From Acetobacter malorum (GTDB lineage: Bacteria; Pseudomonadota; Alphaproteobacteria; Acetobacterales; Acetobacteraceae): a stretch of DNA of 64,000 bases. The notes under the pieces were generated by a model. It did not search any database. It worked only from the letters and a program-made list of their open reading frames with translations, and had not been told where the DNA came from. Numbering within the stretch: the first letter of the stretch is position 1; the number at the start of each line of letters is the position of its first letter. Positions 31,826 through 41,273 of this stretch are shown here, piece after piece. The position numbers and the translations under genes are program-made. The DNA lies in NCBI RefSeq assembly GCF_002153605.1, contig NZ_JOPG01000005.1, positions 1 to 64,000 on the forward strand. The letters run 5' to 3'.

Positions 31826-32763
31826 GCGGAATGCCTGCTGCGGGTCAGCCGATCAAGCACGGCCATACGCACGGCCACGCCCATTTCAACCTGTTCCTGA
31901 ATCACGCTCTGGTCGGAATCGGCCACCAGACTGTCAATTTCGACGCCCCGGTTCATCGGGCCGGGGTGCATGACCAATGCGTCCTTGTTCGCCAGAGCCA
32001 GACGCCGCTGGTCCAGCCCGTAAAAGCGGAAATATTCCCGCGCACTGGGGATCTGCCCGGAGGACATGCGCTCACGTTGCAGGCGCAGCATCATCACCAC
32101 ATCCGCACCGCGCAGACCTTCTTCCATGGTGTGGAAGACCTCAACACCAAGGCTCTTGAAGCCGCCGGGCACGAGCGTAGGTGGGCCAACAACGCGCACC
32201 TTGCAGCCCATGGTGGTGAGCAGATGGATGTCAGACCGCGCCACGCGGGAATGCGCGACATCTCCGCAAATGGCGACCGTCAGCCCCCCGAACCCGCCGC
32301 AATGGCGGCGGATGGTCAGGGCGTCCAGCAGGGCCTGCGTGGGGTGTTCATGCGTGCCATCGCCCGCATTGACCACACAGGCTTCCACCTTCTGCGCCAG
32401 CAGGGCAGGCGCACCGGACTGGGAGTGCCGGACCACCAGCAGGTCGGCCTGCATGGCGTTGAGTGTGGCAGCCGTATCCAGCAGGGTTTCCCCCTTGTTT
32501 ACGGAAGACTGCGCCACGGACATGTTGATCACATCCGCGCCCAGACGCTTGCCTGCCAGCTCAAAAGAGGTGCGGGTCCGGGTGCTGTCCTCAAAAAAGA
32601 GGTTAATCAGCGTCCGGCCCCGCAGCACGTCTCTTGGCACCTTCCGGGAGCGGTTGAGCAGGGCATAGCTTTCGGCCAGATCAAGCAGCGGCTCAATCTG
32701 GTCTGGCGTCATGCCTTGCAGACCGAGCAGATGCCGGGAGTGCCGGCCGGGGAAGCTAGCCAT
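31822..32763 (-). CDS. pyrB: aspartate carbamoyltransferase catalytic subunit
   Basis: Joins carbamoyl phosphate and aspartate in pyrimidine synthesis. 313 residues with all signature blocks: carbamoyl-phosphate site [13 protein letters not shown] near residue 56, [16 protein letters not shown] near residue 132, and [12 protein letters not shown] near residue 270. The chosen start [14 protein letters not shown] lies at 32763 and overlaps the gltX stop by eight bases; earlier in-frame ATGs lie deeper in gltX. No regulatory pyrI is present. Its neighbour PyrC' is probably a complex partner. Confidence 0.94.
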   Translation of the reverse strand: MASFPGRHSRHLLGLQGMTPDQIEPLLDLAESYALLNRSRKVPRDVLRGRTLINLFFEDSTRTRTSFELAGKRLGADVINMSVAQSSVNKGETLLDTAATLNAMQADLLVVRHSQSGAPALLAQKVEACVVNAGDGTHEHPTQALLDALTIRRHCGGFGGLTVAICGDVAHSRVARSDIHLLTTMGCKVRVVGPPTLVPGGFKSLGVEVFHTMEEGLRGADVVMMLRLQRERMSSGQIPSAREYFRFYGLDQRRLALANKDALVMHPGPMNRGVEIDSLVADSDQSVIQEQVEMGVAVRMAVLDRLTRSRHSA

Positions 32764-34162
32764 GCAGAACAGCTCCGATGCGTGCGAGCGTTTCATCCTT
32801 ACCCAGGGCGGCCAGCGTGGCGTCAATCCCCGGTGAGGTGTTGGAGCCTGTCACCGCAGCGCGCACCGGCTGGGCAACCTGCCCGAGCTTGTGCTCGCCA
32901 GCTTCCGCAAAGCGGCGCAGGGCGGCATCAATGTTTTCCGGCGTGAAATCTTCCACCGCCGCCAGTTCACGCGCCAGACCATCCAGAATGGTGCGGGCTT
33001 CCGGCGTCAGGATTTTTTCTGCCTTGGCGTTGAAGCTCAGCGGCACGTGGCGACCAAGGAAGGCGGCGCTGTCAGCCAGTTCCACCAGCGTGCGGGCACG
33101 CTCCTTCAGGCCGGGCATCAGCGCCAGAACGCGGGCACGGACGGTGTCATCCGTGCTCACACCTTCAACGGCTTTCAGGCGGTCCATCACATCATTGGTC
33201 AGACGTTCGTCATCAGCCTGACGCATCCAGACGGCATTGATGTGCAGCAGCTTGGCGTAATCCATGCGGGAGGGGGAGCGGCCCACGCCGTCCAGATCGA
33301 ACAGCTTGATCTGTTCTTCACGAGACAGGATTTCCGCATCGCCGTGACCCCAGCCCAGACGCAGCAGATAGTTGCACAGGGCTTCCGGCAGGTAGCCTTC
33401 ATCCCGGAATTCCACCACGGACTGTGCGCCGTGACGTTTGGACAGCTTGGCGCCATCCGGCCCGTGGATGAGCGGCAGATGTGCAAAGCGCGGCAGATCC
33501 CAGCCCATGGCGCGGTAGATCATGGCCTGACGGAAGGTGTTGGTCAGATGGTCATCACCACGAATAACGTGGGTGATCTCCATATCGTGGTCATCCACCA
33601 CAACGGCGTGCTGGTAGGTGGGGGTGCCGTCGGAGCGCAGGATAATCATGTCATCCAGTTCAGCATTGGCAACGCGGACTTCGCCCTGAACCAGATCTTC
33701 AATAACAGTTTCGCCCTCACGCGGGGCTTTAATGCGCACGGCGTAGGGGGCACCGGCAGGTGCTTCGGACGGGTCACGGTCGCGCCACATCCCGTTGTAA
33801 CGGGGCGGCTTGCCGTTAGCCATTGCGTCTTCACGCATCTGCTTGAGTTCTTCAGGCGTGCAATAGCACTTGTAGGCCAGACCTTTTTCCAGCAGTTCCA
33901 GCGCTACTTCCGTGTGGCGGTCCTGCCGGGTGGACTGGAAGACAGGTTTTTCATCTGCCGTAATGCCCATCCAGGCCAGCCCGTCGAAAATAACATCGAC
34001 AGCCTGTTGGGTGGACCGTTCACGGTCGGTATCCTCAATACGCAGGAGGAATTCGCCGCCGTGATGACGGGCAAAAAGAAAGTTGAACAGGGCCGCGCGG
34101 GCGTTGCCGATATGCAGCAGGCCGGTCGGACTCGGGGCAAAGCGTGTGCGGATCGTCGTCAT
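32756..34162 (-). CDS. gltX: glutamyl-tRNA synthetase
   Basis: Class I synthetase that charges tRNA-Glu (and, in organisms with GatCAB, tRNA-Gln as the first step). 468 residues. The HIGH motif is in [15 protein letters not shown] at residue 7, KLSKRHG is the KMSKS-like motif near residue 246, and [11 protein letters not shown] lies near residue 102. The ATG at 34162 follows AAGGA; earlier in-frame ATGs at 34171 and 34186 leave no room for that site. It leads the nine-gene minus-strand run to 21.5 kb and is divergent from comEC with only 38 bases between the starts. Confidence 0.93.
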   Translation of the reverse strand: MTTIRTRFAPSPTGLLHIGNARAALFNFLFARHHGGEFLLRIEDTDRERSTQQAVDVIFDGLAWMGITADEKPVFQSTRQDRHTEVALELLEKGLAYKCYCTPEELKQMREDAMANGKPPRYNGMWRDRDPSEAPAGAPYAVRIKAPREGETVIEDLVQGEVRVANAELDDMIILRSDGTPTYQHAVVVDDHDMEITHVIRGDDHLTNTFRQAMIYRAMGWDLPRFAHLPLIHGPDGAKLSKRHGAQSVVEFRDEGYLPEALCNYLLRLGWGHGDAEILSREEQIKLFDLDGVGRSPSRMDYAKLLHINAVWMRQADDERLTNDVMDRLKAVEGVSTDDTVRARVLALMPGLKERARTLVELADSAAFLGRHVPLSFNAKAEKILTPEARTILDGLARELAAVEDFTPENIDAALRRFAEAGEHKLGQVAQPVRAAVTGSNTSPGIDATLAALGKDETLARIGAVLHG

Positions 34163-34200
34163 GGGGCGCATCCTTATCACGCACACACGCGGGGAGCCAT

Positions 34201-36384
34201 ATGCCGTTGCTGACGGCTGCTCTTCTTGCTGAGCAACGGCGGCTGGTGCTGTGGGTGCCGGTCGGCATGGCGCTGGGCGTGCTGGTCTATTTTCTGCTGC
34301 TGCAGGAGCCGGGGGCTTTGTGGGGCGTGGGGTTGCCTGCGGCGGGGCTGGCGCTGGGCCTTGGCGTTCTGGTTGCAGGCTGGCTCTCCCTCTGGGCGCG
34401 TCTTGCAGGCGGGGCCTGCGTGGCGATGGCTTTGGGGTTTGTGTCTGCGTGGAGTGTAGCGCATCGCCAGACGCCCATGCCGGAGTTGCCGCGTCGTGCG
34501 GTTGTGGTGTCAGGCACGGTGCAGTCCGTCATGGTCCTACCCCCACGCGGGGCAGACGATGCTACCGGAACGCGCCGGGTTGTGCTGGCCGGAGCCAGAT
34601 TCGCAACCCCGCTTGACCACGACATGCTGCCTTTGCGCCGCACGTTGAGCCTCACGCTGCGTGCGGATGATCCGGCGATTCTGGTTCCGGGCACGGTGGT
34701 GCAGGTGCGGGCCTTGCTGCGCCCTCCGCCGTTTCCGGCTTTTCCCGGTGGGCGGGATTTTCAGCGTGAGGCGTGGTTTGCCGGAAGTGCTGGCTCTGGT
34801 CGCGCGTTGGGGATGGTGCAGCCTGTGGCGCATTCGGACGGCCCGCGCTCATGGTTTTCCTTTGCTGCACTGGAGCCGCTGCGGGAGCGGATTGATGCGC
34901 GCATCCGGCAGATCTTGCCCGGTGCTGCGGGAACGGTGGCCTCAACTGTGTTGACGGGCGAGGGGGCATCCGTGCCGCGTGATGTGCGGGAAGAGTTTGC
35001 CGCATCCGGTCTGGCGCATCTGCTGGCGGTGGCGGGTCTGCATCTGGGCATTGTGCTGGGTGTGCTGATGGCGACGTTCCGGATCGGCTTTTCCGCATGG
35101 ATGTGGGCGGCGTTGCGCTGGCCCTGCAAGGAACTGTCCGCCCTGCTGGCGTTATTGGGCGGTGCGGCCTATGTGGCGCTGACCGGCCTGCATTTACCCG
35201 CCACCCGCAGCCTGATGATGGCAGCGGTTGTTGTGCTGGGGCTGGTGGCCGGGCGTCGTGCGGTTTCCATGCGCGGGCTGGCGCTGGCGGCAACGGTTTT
35301 GCTGCTGGTCATGCCGCAGGAAGTGCTGGGTGTGGCCTTCCAGATGTCCTTTGCTGCCGTCATGGCGCTGATTGCGGGCTATGAAGTGGCGCGTCCGCAT
35401 CTGACCCGGTTCCGGGAGAAAGGGCGCGGTGTCAGGCGCTGGCTGACTTTGCATCTGGTGACATTGACGTTGACCAGCTTGCTGGCAGGGCTTGCGACCC
35501 TCCCTGTTGTCATGGCGCATTTTGGTGAAATACAGCCGTTTTTCATTCTGGCTAATCTGATTGCAGTCCCTCTCATGGCCGTGTGGATCATGCCGTTAGG
35601 CCTGCTGGCATTGGGGCTGATGCCGCTGCATCTGGATGCCGTGCCACTTCATTTGATGGGCTGGGGCATTCAGGGTGTGCTGCATCTCGCCCATAGCATT
35701 GCGCACTGGCCCGCCGCCCGCATGATGGTGCCCCATATGCCGTGCTGGGGACTGGCGACGGTGTTGCTTGGGCTGTGCTGGCTGTGTTTATGGCGGCCCG
35801 TGTGGCGGCTGGCGGGTGTGGTGCCCATTCTGGTGGGGGTGCTGTCCCCGTTTCTGGTCACTCAGCCAGACCTGCTGATCAGCCCCGATGGAGGCCTGAT
35901 GGCGGTGCGCGATGGGCGTGCGCTGCTGGTGGGTGGGCAATCGCGCGATGCGTTTCTCGTGCGCGCAGCCTGGCAGCAGGCTTTGGCGTTGCCGCCGCAG
36001 CCGTTCCCTGCGGAGGGCGGAGAAACACCTGATGGCGCTTTGGCATGCGGGCAGGATGGTGTGCCGGATGTATGCCTTCTCAGTCTGAAAGGGCGTTCCG
36101 TGCTGCTCAGAGTGCGGGATCGGTCCGATGGGGAGGCTCTGCTGCCCGACTCGCTCTGTGCGGGGATGGATCTGGTTATCAGCGCTGCGCCTTTGCGCCA
36201 GTCATGCCCCGGTGTGCGCAAGCTGGATCGGTTTACGGCATGGCGGGAGGGCGCTCAGGCAATTTACCTGCGTCCGGATGCTGTGCGGGTGGTGTCAGAT
36301 CGTGACGTGCGGGGTGCTCGTCTGTGGGTGATGAAGCCCGGAGGCCACGGCATGCCCACGCTGCCGCTGGCCCCGGAGGAATAG
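34201..36384 (+). CDS. comEC: ComEC/Rec2-family DNA-uptake channel protein
   Basis: Polytopic inner-membrane protein thought to carry single-stranded DNA into the cytosol during transformation. 727 residues: two to three N-terminal helices and a DUF4131-like soluble region (about 100-240), then the competence domain starting with LLTGEGASVPRDVREEFAASG-like sequence and LAHLLAVAGLHLGIV. Further features are HLPATRSLMMAAVV and the FQMSFAAVMALIAGYE helix. The C-terminal part (about 570-727) is soluble, without the metal motif of a full beta-lactamase domain, as usual in alphaproteobacterial forms. The start at 34201 has GGGGAG upstream. It ends one base from the convergent CMD gene. Confidence 0.88.
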   Translation: MPLLTAALLAEQRRLVLWVPVGMALGVLVYFLLLQEPGALWGVGLPAAGLALGLGVLVAGWLSLWARLAGGACVAMALGFVSAWSVAHRQTPMPELPRRAVVVSGTVQSVMVLPPRGADDATGTRRVVLAGARFATPLDHDMLPLRRTLSLTLRADDPAILVPGTVVQVRALLRPPPFPAFPGGRDFQREAWFAGSAGSGRALGMVQPVAHSDGPRSWFSFAALEPLRERIDARIRQILPGAAGTVASTVLTGEGASVPRDVREEFAASGLAHLLAVAGLHLGIVLGVLMATFRIGFSAWMWAALRWPCKELSALLALLGGAAYVALTGLHLPATRSLMMAAVVVLGLVAGRRAVSMRGLALAATVLLLVMPQEVLGVAFQMSFAAVMALIAGYEVARPHLTRFREKGRGVRRWLTLHLVTLTLTSLLAGLATLPVVMAHFGEIQPFFILANLIAVPLMAVWIMPLGLLALGLMPLHLDAVPLHLMGWGIQGVLHLAHSIAHWPAARMMVPHMPCWGLATVLLGLCWLCLWRPVWRLAGVVPILVGVLSPFLVTQPDLLISPDGGLMAVRDGRALLVGGQSRDAFLVRAAWQQALALPPQPFPAEGGETPDGALACGQDGVPDVCLLSLKGRSVLLRVRDRSDGEALLPDSLCAGMDLVISAAPLRQSCPGVRKLDRFTAWREGAQAIYLRPDAVRVVSDRDVRGARLWVMKPGGHGMPTLPLAPEE

Positions 36385-36385
36385 G

Positions 36386-36721
36386 TTAAGCGGGCTGGTT
36401 TTCAAACGCATCCAGCACGCGGCTGGAATAGACCACGGCGGCCCCCGCGTTTAGTGCTACGGCTACGCCAAGGGCCTCTGCAATTTCTTCCTTTGTCGCA
36501 CCGGCTTTTTTAGCAGCGACTGTGTGGACACAAATGCAGCCATCGCAGCGGGTGGTGACGGCGACAGCCAGAGAGATCAGCTCCCGCGTTTTGGCGTCCA
36601 GATGTTTGTGCTCGGCGGGGACGGTTTCCAGCGTCTGCAATCCCTTCATCGTGTTGGGGGAAAGCTGCGCGAAAACCTTGGTGTTGGCACCCAGATGAGT
36701 GCGGTAGGCGTTCCAGTCCAT
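36386..36721 (-). CDS. carboxymuconolactone decarboxylase (AhpD-like) family protein
   Basis: 111-residue all-helical protein of the CMD/AhpD fold. The redox motif is C-x-x-C followed by His (RCDGCICVHTVAAKKAG near residue 59), typical of the AhpD-like peroxidase/thiol branch rather than the true decarboxylase. It may remove peroxide or reduce disulfides, but substrate and partner are unknown. AGGAG lies nine bases before the ATG. It is a single gene between the ends of comEC and the start of zapE. Confidence 0.85.
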   Translation of the reverse strand: MDWNAYRTHLGANTKVFAQLSPNTMKGLQTLETVPAEHKHLDAKTRELISLAVAVTTRCDGCICVHTVAAKKAGATKEEIAEALGVAVALNAGAAVVYSSRVLDAFENQPA

Positions 36722-36850
36722 AAGTCGTGCTCCTGCTTGGGAAAAGGCGTCCCAAGAGTGCCGCCGGAGGGGTGGAGTCTGTCACGACACAGTTACGAGA
36801 GCCTCTGACCCTTGCGGAAGGGCATATGTCCCAGCTATCCGCCTATAGTT

Positions 36851-38047
36851 ATGACGTATATCAACAAGGACGAGGCCTCGTCTTTTACCGGGCGCGGGCC
36901 TCTTGCTGTCTATCGGGAGCGTATTGCTTCCGGAGACCTGAAGAATGATCCGGATCAGGCCCGTGTGGTGGAACGGCTGGACCAGCTCTGGCATGAGCTG
37001 GCCACCATGCCGCCACCGGCCCCACCCGCTAAGGGCGGGCTGCTGGCAGGCCTTGCGCGCAGGCTGAAGCCGCAGGCTCCGCCGCCACGCCCGCGCGGGC
37101 TGTATATTGTGGGGCGGGTCGGCCGTGGCAAAACCATGGTGATGGACCTGTTCTTCGGCTGCGCGCCCGTCAGGCAAAAGGAGCGCATCCATTTTCTGCG
37201 CTTCATGCAGGATGTGCATCAGAAACTGCATGACCTGAAAGCCGCCAACCCCGGCATGACGGACCCTATTCCACCGCTGGCCGCGGCCATTGCTGCCCGC
37301 GCCCGGTTGCTGTGCTTTGATGAATTTCAGGTCAATGACATTGCCGACGCCATGATTCTCGGCCGGCTGTTTGAGGCCCTGTTTGCGCAGGGTGTGGTGA
37401 TTGTCGCCACATCCAACACCGAGCCGGGTGAACTGTTCCAGAACCGCCCCGGTGCGGATGCTTTCAAACCGTTTATTGCCATCATCCGGCGGGAGCTGGA
37501 TACGGTGGAACTGGACTCCCAGCGGGACTACCGGCGTGGGCGCCAGCAGGACCGGGAGACATGGCTGGTTCCCGCAGATGCACAGGCCCATGCCCGGCTG
37601 GACGCAATTTTCACCCGCTATGCGGAGGGTGAAAAAGCGGCCCCGGTCACGCTGGAATTCAGCGGGCGCACGTTTGAGGTGGATCAGGCAGCGGGTTCCG
37701 TGGCCCGGTTCGATTTCAACTCTTTGTGTGGCACGCCGCGCGGGCCGAACGATTATCTGGCGCTGGCCAGACGCTTCCCCGTGCTGATTATCGACGGAAT
37801 TCCCAGCATGGGGCAGGACGAGGCCAATCTCGCCCGGCGGTTTATTACCCTCGTAGATGCGCTATACGATAACGGAAACCTGCTTTTTGCCTCGGCAGAG
37901 GCGGCACCTGACCAGCTTTTTACCACGGGTGAGGGATCTGACGCGTTTGCCCGTACCGCATCACGCCTCGCAGAGATGGGAAGTGAAAGCTGGCTGGCGC
38001 GTGGGGCGGCGGCGGCACAGGCCGCGCATCGCCTCTCCACACCGTGA
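36851..38047 (+). CDS. zapE: cell division protein ZapE (AFG1-family ATPase)
   Basis: P-loop ATPase of the AFG1/LACE1 family, reported in E. coli to act on the FtsZ ring under stress or low oxygen. 398 residues. Walker A is GRVGRGKTMVMDLFF near residue 94 and Walker B is LLCFDEFQVNDIADAM near residue 156. The Arg-rich AFG1 block is RREL near residue 215, and SLCGTPRGPNDYLALA lies near residue 295. The ATG at 36851 is preferred over an upstream TTG at 36812. In many alphaproteobacteria it sits just before mdh-sucCDAB-lpd; here sucA follows directly after 218 bases. Confidence 0.92.
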   Translation: MTYINKDEASSFTGRGPLAVYRERIASGDLKNDPDQARVVERLDQLWHELATMPPPAPPAKGGLLAGLARRLKPQAPPPRPRGLYIVGRVGRGKTMVMDLFFGCAPVRQKERIHFLRFMQDVHQKLHDLKAANPGMTDPIPPLAAAIAARARLLCFDEFQVNDIADAMILGRLFEALFAQGVVIVATSNTEPGELFQNRPGADAFKPFIAIIRRELDTVELDSQRDYRRGRQQDRETWLVPADAQAHARLDAIFTRYAEGEKAAPVTLEFSGRTFEVDQAAGSVARFDFNSLCGTPRGPNDYLALARRFPVLIIDGIPSMGQDEANLARRFITLVDALYDNGNLLFASAEAAPDQLFTTGEGSDAFARTASRLAEMGSESWLARGAAAAQAAHRLSTP

Positions 38048-38265
38048 CAGCTGGCTCTCTTGTCCCCGCTTCTGGCGCGGTCTAGCAAAATCATCAGAGC
38101 GGCTGAGGGCGGTAAGGTCTTCAGCCTCACGGAATTCAGACTATGCGGGCAGGGCATCCTGCGACGCCGCAGGGTGAGAGAAAAAATGAACCGGCTTACG
38201 TTCGGGACTAACACAACCGCTGGCTGCCAGAACGGGCTTGCCCGGCAGCAGGGAGGACTCTGATC

Positions 38266-41160
38266 ATGGCAGCTTCAGACGTGCTGACAACCGCGCTTAA
38301 CGGGGCGAATATCGCGTATCTGGCGGACCTGTATGCCCGTTGGGCGCAGGACCCCAAAAGCGTTGATCCCTCATTCGATACGCTTTTCGGCTCTCTGGAT
38401 GATGATGAAGCCGCTGTGCTGAAAGACGCCGTGGGGGCCTCCTGGGCACCGCGCCCGTCTATCATCACGGGGGAAGAGCCTGTGGCTCCGGCCAAAGGTG
38501 TTGCAGGCAGCCCCGCAGGCGGCTTGGCCGCCACGGACAGTCTGGCCATTGCCCGGCTGATCCGCGCTTTCCGCGTTTACGGGCATCAGGAAGCCCGGCT
38601 GGACCCGCTGGGCCTGCATGAACCGCATGCAACCCCGGAACTGGACCCGGCCACGTATGGCTTTGCGCAGAAAGATCTGGGCCGCGAGGTCTTTATCGGA
38701 TCCCTGATGGCTCCCCTGCTGAAAGGCCGGACTACCGCCAAGGTGAGCGAAGTCGTGGACGCGCTGCGGGCGGTCTATTGTGACACCATCGGCGCGGAAT
38801 ACATGTATGCCCGCAACGCCGAGCAACGTGACTGGCTCCGTACCCGGCTGGAGGGTGACCAGTGGCGCACGCAGGTGACGGTGGATGAGCAGAAAGCTAT
38901 CCTAAAAAACCTGACGGAAGCTGAAGGTTTTGAAAGCTTCTGCCAGAAACGCTATGTCGGCGCGAAGCGCTTTGGTCTGGAAGGTGGGGAAATTTCCATT
39001 CCCTCCCTGCATGCCATTATCGATCAGGCCGCTGCACAGGGCGTGACCTCCGTGACCATCGGCATGGCGCATCGCGGGCGCCTGAACACGCTGGTCAACG
39101 TGGTGCGTAAACCCTACGTGGCCATCTTCAATGAATTTGCCGGCGGGTCTTTCAAACCGGATGATGTGGCTGGCTCGGGCGATGTGAAATATCACCTTGG
39201 CTCCTCCACGGATGTGGAAGTCAGCGGCAAGTCCGTCCATATCGCGCTGCAACCCAACCCCTCCCATCTGGAAGCGGTTGACCCTGTAGTGTGCGGTAAA
39301 GTGCGTGCCATTCAGGATGATGCGGGCGATACGGAAACCCGCACCGGCCATATGGGTGTGATTATCCATGGTGACGCCGCGTTTGCGGGGCAGGGGCTGG
39401 TGTATGAAACCCTCTCCATGTCCCAGCTTCCGGGTTACCGCACGGGTGGCACCATCCATATGGTGGTAAACAATCAGGTCGGCTTTACCACTGACCCGAA
39501 AAACGGCCATTCCGGCATTTATGGCACCGACGTTGCTAAATCTATTGAAGCCCCGGTGCTGCATGTCAACGGCGATGATGCCGAGGCGGTGATTTACGTC
39601 TCCCGTCTGGCAGAAGATTACCGGCAGGCTTTTGCCAGTGACATTGTTCTGGATATCGTCTGCTACCGTCGTCACGGGCACAATGAAACCGATGAGCCTG
39701 CTTTCACGCAGCCGGTGATGTATAAAGCTATTGCGGACCATGAAACCCCGCACACGCTTTATTCAAAACGCCTTGTTGCCGCTGGTGTTGTGACAGAAGA
39801 CGAGGTGAAGGCCCAGTGGGATGCCTTCTTCCAGAAACTGGATGAAGACTACAAGGCCGCGCAGTCCTACAAGGTGAACAAGGCTGACTGGCTGGAAGGG
39901 GGCTGGTCCGGGCTGATCGCCCCGACATCCGGCAAAGTAGACGCGGCTTACCCGGAAACAGGTGTGGCGGTTGAAACGCTCCAGAAAATTGGGGCGGCCA
40001 TTACCAAAGTGCCGGACGATTTTGACCTCAATTCCAAAATTGCCCGCCAGCTTAAAGCAAAAGCGGGGATGTTCTCCTCCGGGGAAGGGTTTGACTGGGC
40101 AACCGGTGAGGCTCTGGGCTTTGGGTCTCTGCTGGTGGAAAACCACCGTGTGCGTCTCTCGGGTGAAGACTGCCAGCGTGGCACCTTCAGCCAGCGTCAT
40201 GCGGTGCTGATTGACCAGACAAACCAGACACCGTTTACACCGCTGAACCATATTGAAGACGATCAGGCCAAAATCGAGATCTGGAATTCCCATCTCTCGG
40301 AATATGGCGTGCTGGGCTTTGAGTATGGCTACTCTCTGCGTAACCCGAAAACGCTGGTGCTGTGGGAAGCGCAGTTTGGTGATTTTGCCAATTGTGCACA
40401 GGTGATTATTGACCAGTTCATCGCCTCGGGGGAAACCAAGTGGCTGCGGATGTCTGGCCTGGTGATGCTGTTGCCGCATGGTTACGAAGGGCAGGGGCCG
40501 GAACATTCTTCCGCACGGCTTGAGCGGTATCTCCAGCTTTGCGCTGAAGACAATATGTTCGTGTGCAACATCACGACCCCGGCCAACTACTTCCATGCAC
40601 TGCGCCGCCAGTTGAAGCTGGATTATCGCAAGCCGCTGATCCTGATGGAGCCGAAATCTCTGCTGCGTCACAAGCTGGCGGTCTCTGCTCTGTCCGATTT
40701 CGGGCCGGGCACGCGCTTCCAGCCGGTGCTGGCAGATGTGAATGATGTGGAACTGGATGGCATGGTACCGGACGCCAGCATCAAACGCGTCGTGATCTGC
40801 TCTGGTAAGGTCTATTATGACCTGCTGGCAGCCCGACGTGAGAACAAGCTGAAGGATGTGGCTATCCTGCGTCTGGAACAACTCTACCCGTTCCCGGAAG
40901 CAGCCCTCGCTGCCGAGCTGAAGCGTTATCCTGAAGCCGAAGTCATCTGGTGTCAGGAAGAAACGGAAAATGGCGGGGCCTGGCACTTTGTGGATCGTCG
41001 GGTTGAGGGCGCCTTGCAGGCTGCGCAGCATAAGGCGGGTCGTCCGCGTTATGTGGGCCGTGCCGCAGCGGCCAGCCCGGCCACAGGTCTGGCGCGTATC
41101 CATGCGGCAGAGCAGGCGAACCTTGTGGAAAGGGCCTTGGGTTTGAAAAAAGCGGACTGA
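38266..41160 (+). CDS. sucA: 2-oxoglutarate dehydrogenase E1 component
   Basis: Thiamine-diphosphate decarboxylase of the 2-oxoglutarate dehydrogenase complex, which makes succinyl groups for transfer to SucB. 964 residues. The N-terminal OGDH motif is NIAYLADLYARWAQDPKSVD. The active-site region has TIGMAHRGRLN and the thiamine-binding HGDAAFAGQG with VVNNQVGFTTDP. The transketolase-like C-terminal half has LLPHGYEGQGPEHSSARLER. The ATG follows GGGAGGA. It begins the sucA-sucB-lpd cluster. No sucC, sucD or mdh is adjacent, as expected for acetic acid bacteria that use succinyl-CoA:acetate CoA-transferase and malate:quinone oxidoreductase instead. Confidence 0.95.
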   Translation: MAASDVLTTALNGANIAYLADLYARWAQDPKSVDPSFDTLFGSLDDDEAAVLKDAVGASWAPRPSIITGEEPVAPAKGVAGSPAGGLAATDSLAIARLIRAFRVYGHQEARLDPLGLHEPHATPELDPATYGFAQKDLGREVFIGSLMAPLLKGRTTAKVSEVVDALRAVYCDTIGAEYMYARNAEQRDWLRTRLEGDQWRTQVTVDEQKAILKNLTEAEGFESFCQKRYVGAKRFGLEGGEISIPSLHAIIDQAAAQGVTSVTIGMAHRGRLNTLVNVVRKPYVAIFNEFAGGSFKPDDVAGSGDVKYHLGSSTDVEVSGKSVHIALQPNPSHLEAVDPVVCGKVRAIQDDAGDTETRTGHMGVIIHGDAAFAGQGLVYETLSMSQLPGYRTGGTIHMVVNNQVGFTTDPKNGHSGIYGTDVAKSIEAPVLHVNGDDAEAVIYVSRLAEDYRQAFASDIVLDIVCYRRHGHNETDEPAFTQPVMYKAIADHETPHTLYSKRLVAAGVVTEDEVKAQWDAFFQKLDEDYKAAQSYKVNKADWLEGGWSGLIAPTSGKVDAAYPETGVAVETLQKIGAAITKVPDDFDLNSKIARQLKAKAGMFSSGEGFDWATGEALGFGSLLVENHRVRLSGEDCQRGTFSQRHAVLIDQTNQTPFTPLNHIEDDQAKIEIWNSHLSEYGVLGFEYGYSLRNPKTLVLWEAQFGDFANCAQVIIDQFIASGETKWLRMSGLVMLLPHGYEGQGPEHSSARLERYLQLCAEDNMFVCNITTPANYFHALRRQLKLDYRKPLILMEPKSLLRHKLAVSALSDFGPGTRFQPVLADVNDVELDGMVPDASIKRVVICSGKVYYDLLAARRENKLKDVAILRLEQLYPFPEAALAAELKRYPEAEVIWCQEETENGGAWHFVDRRVEGALQAAQHKAGRPRYVGRAAAASPATGLARIHAAEQANLVERALGLKKAD

Positions 41161-41182
41161 AAGCAGACCATCTGAAAAGACC

Positions 41183-41204
41183 GCCTGCCGCCATAACGGC
41201 AGGC
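41183..41204 (+). other. hairpin between sucA and sucB
   Basis: Perfect 8-bp arms GCCTGCCG (41183-41190) and CGGCAGGC (41197-41204) with a six-base loop, 23 bases after the sucA stop. There is no T-run, so it is more likely a stability or processing element that separates sucA from sucB mRNA levels than a terminator. Confidence 0.55.
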
Positions 41205-41273
41205 ATGACAGCCCGGCAGATTTGAAAAAAGAGAAATTTGCCGGGGAGTGTTTGAAGGAAATGGGGACATAGG

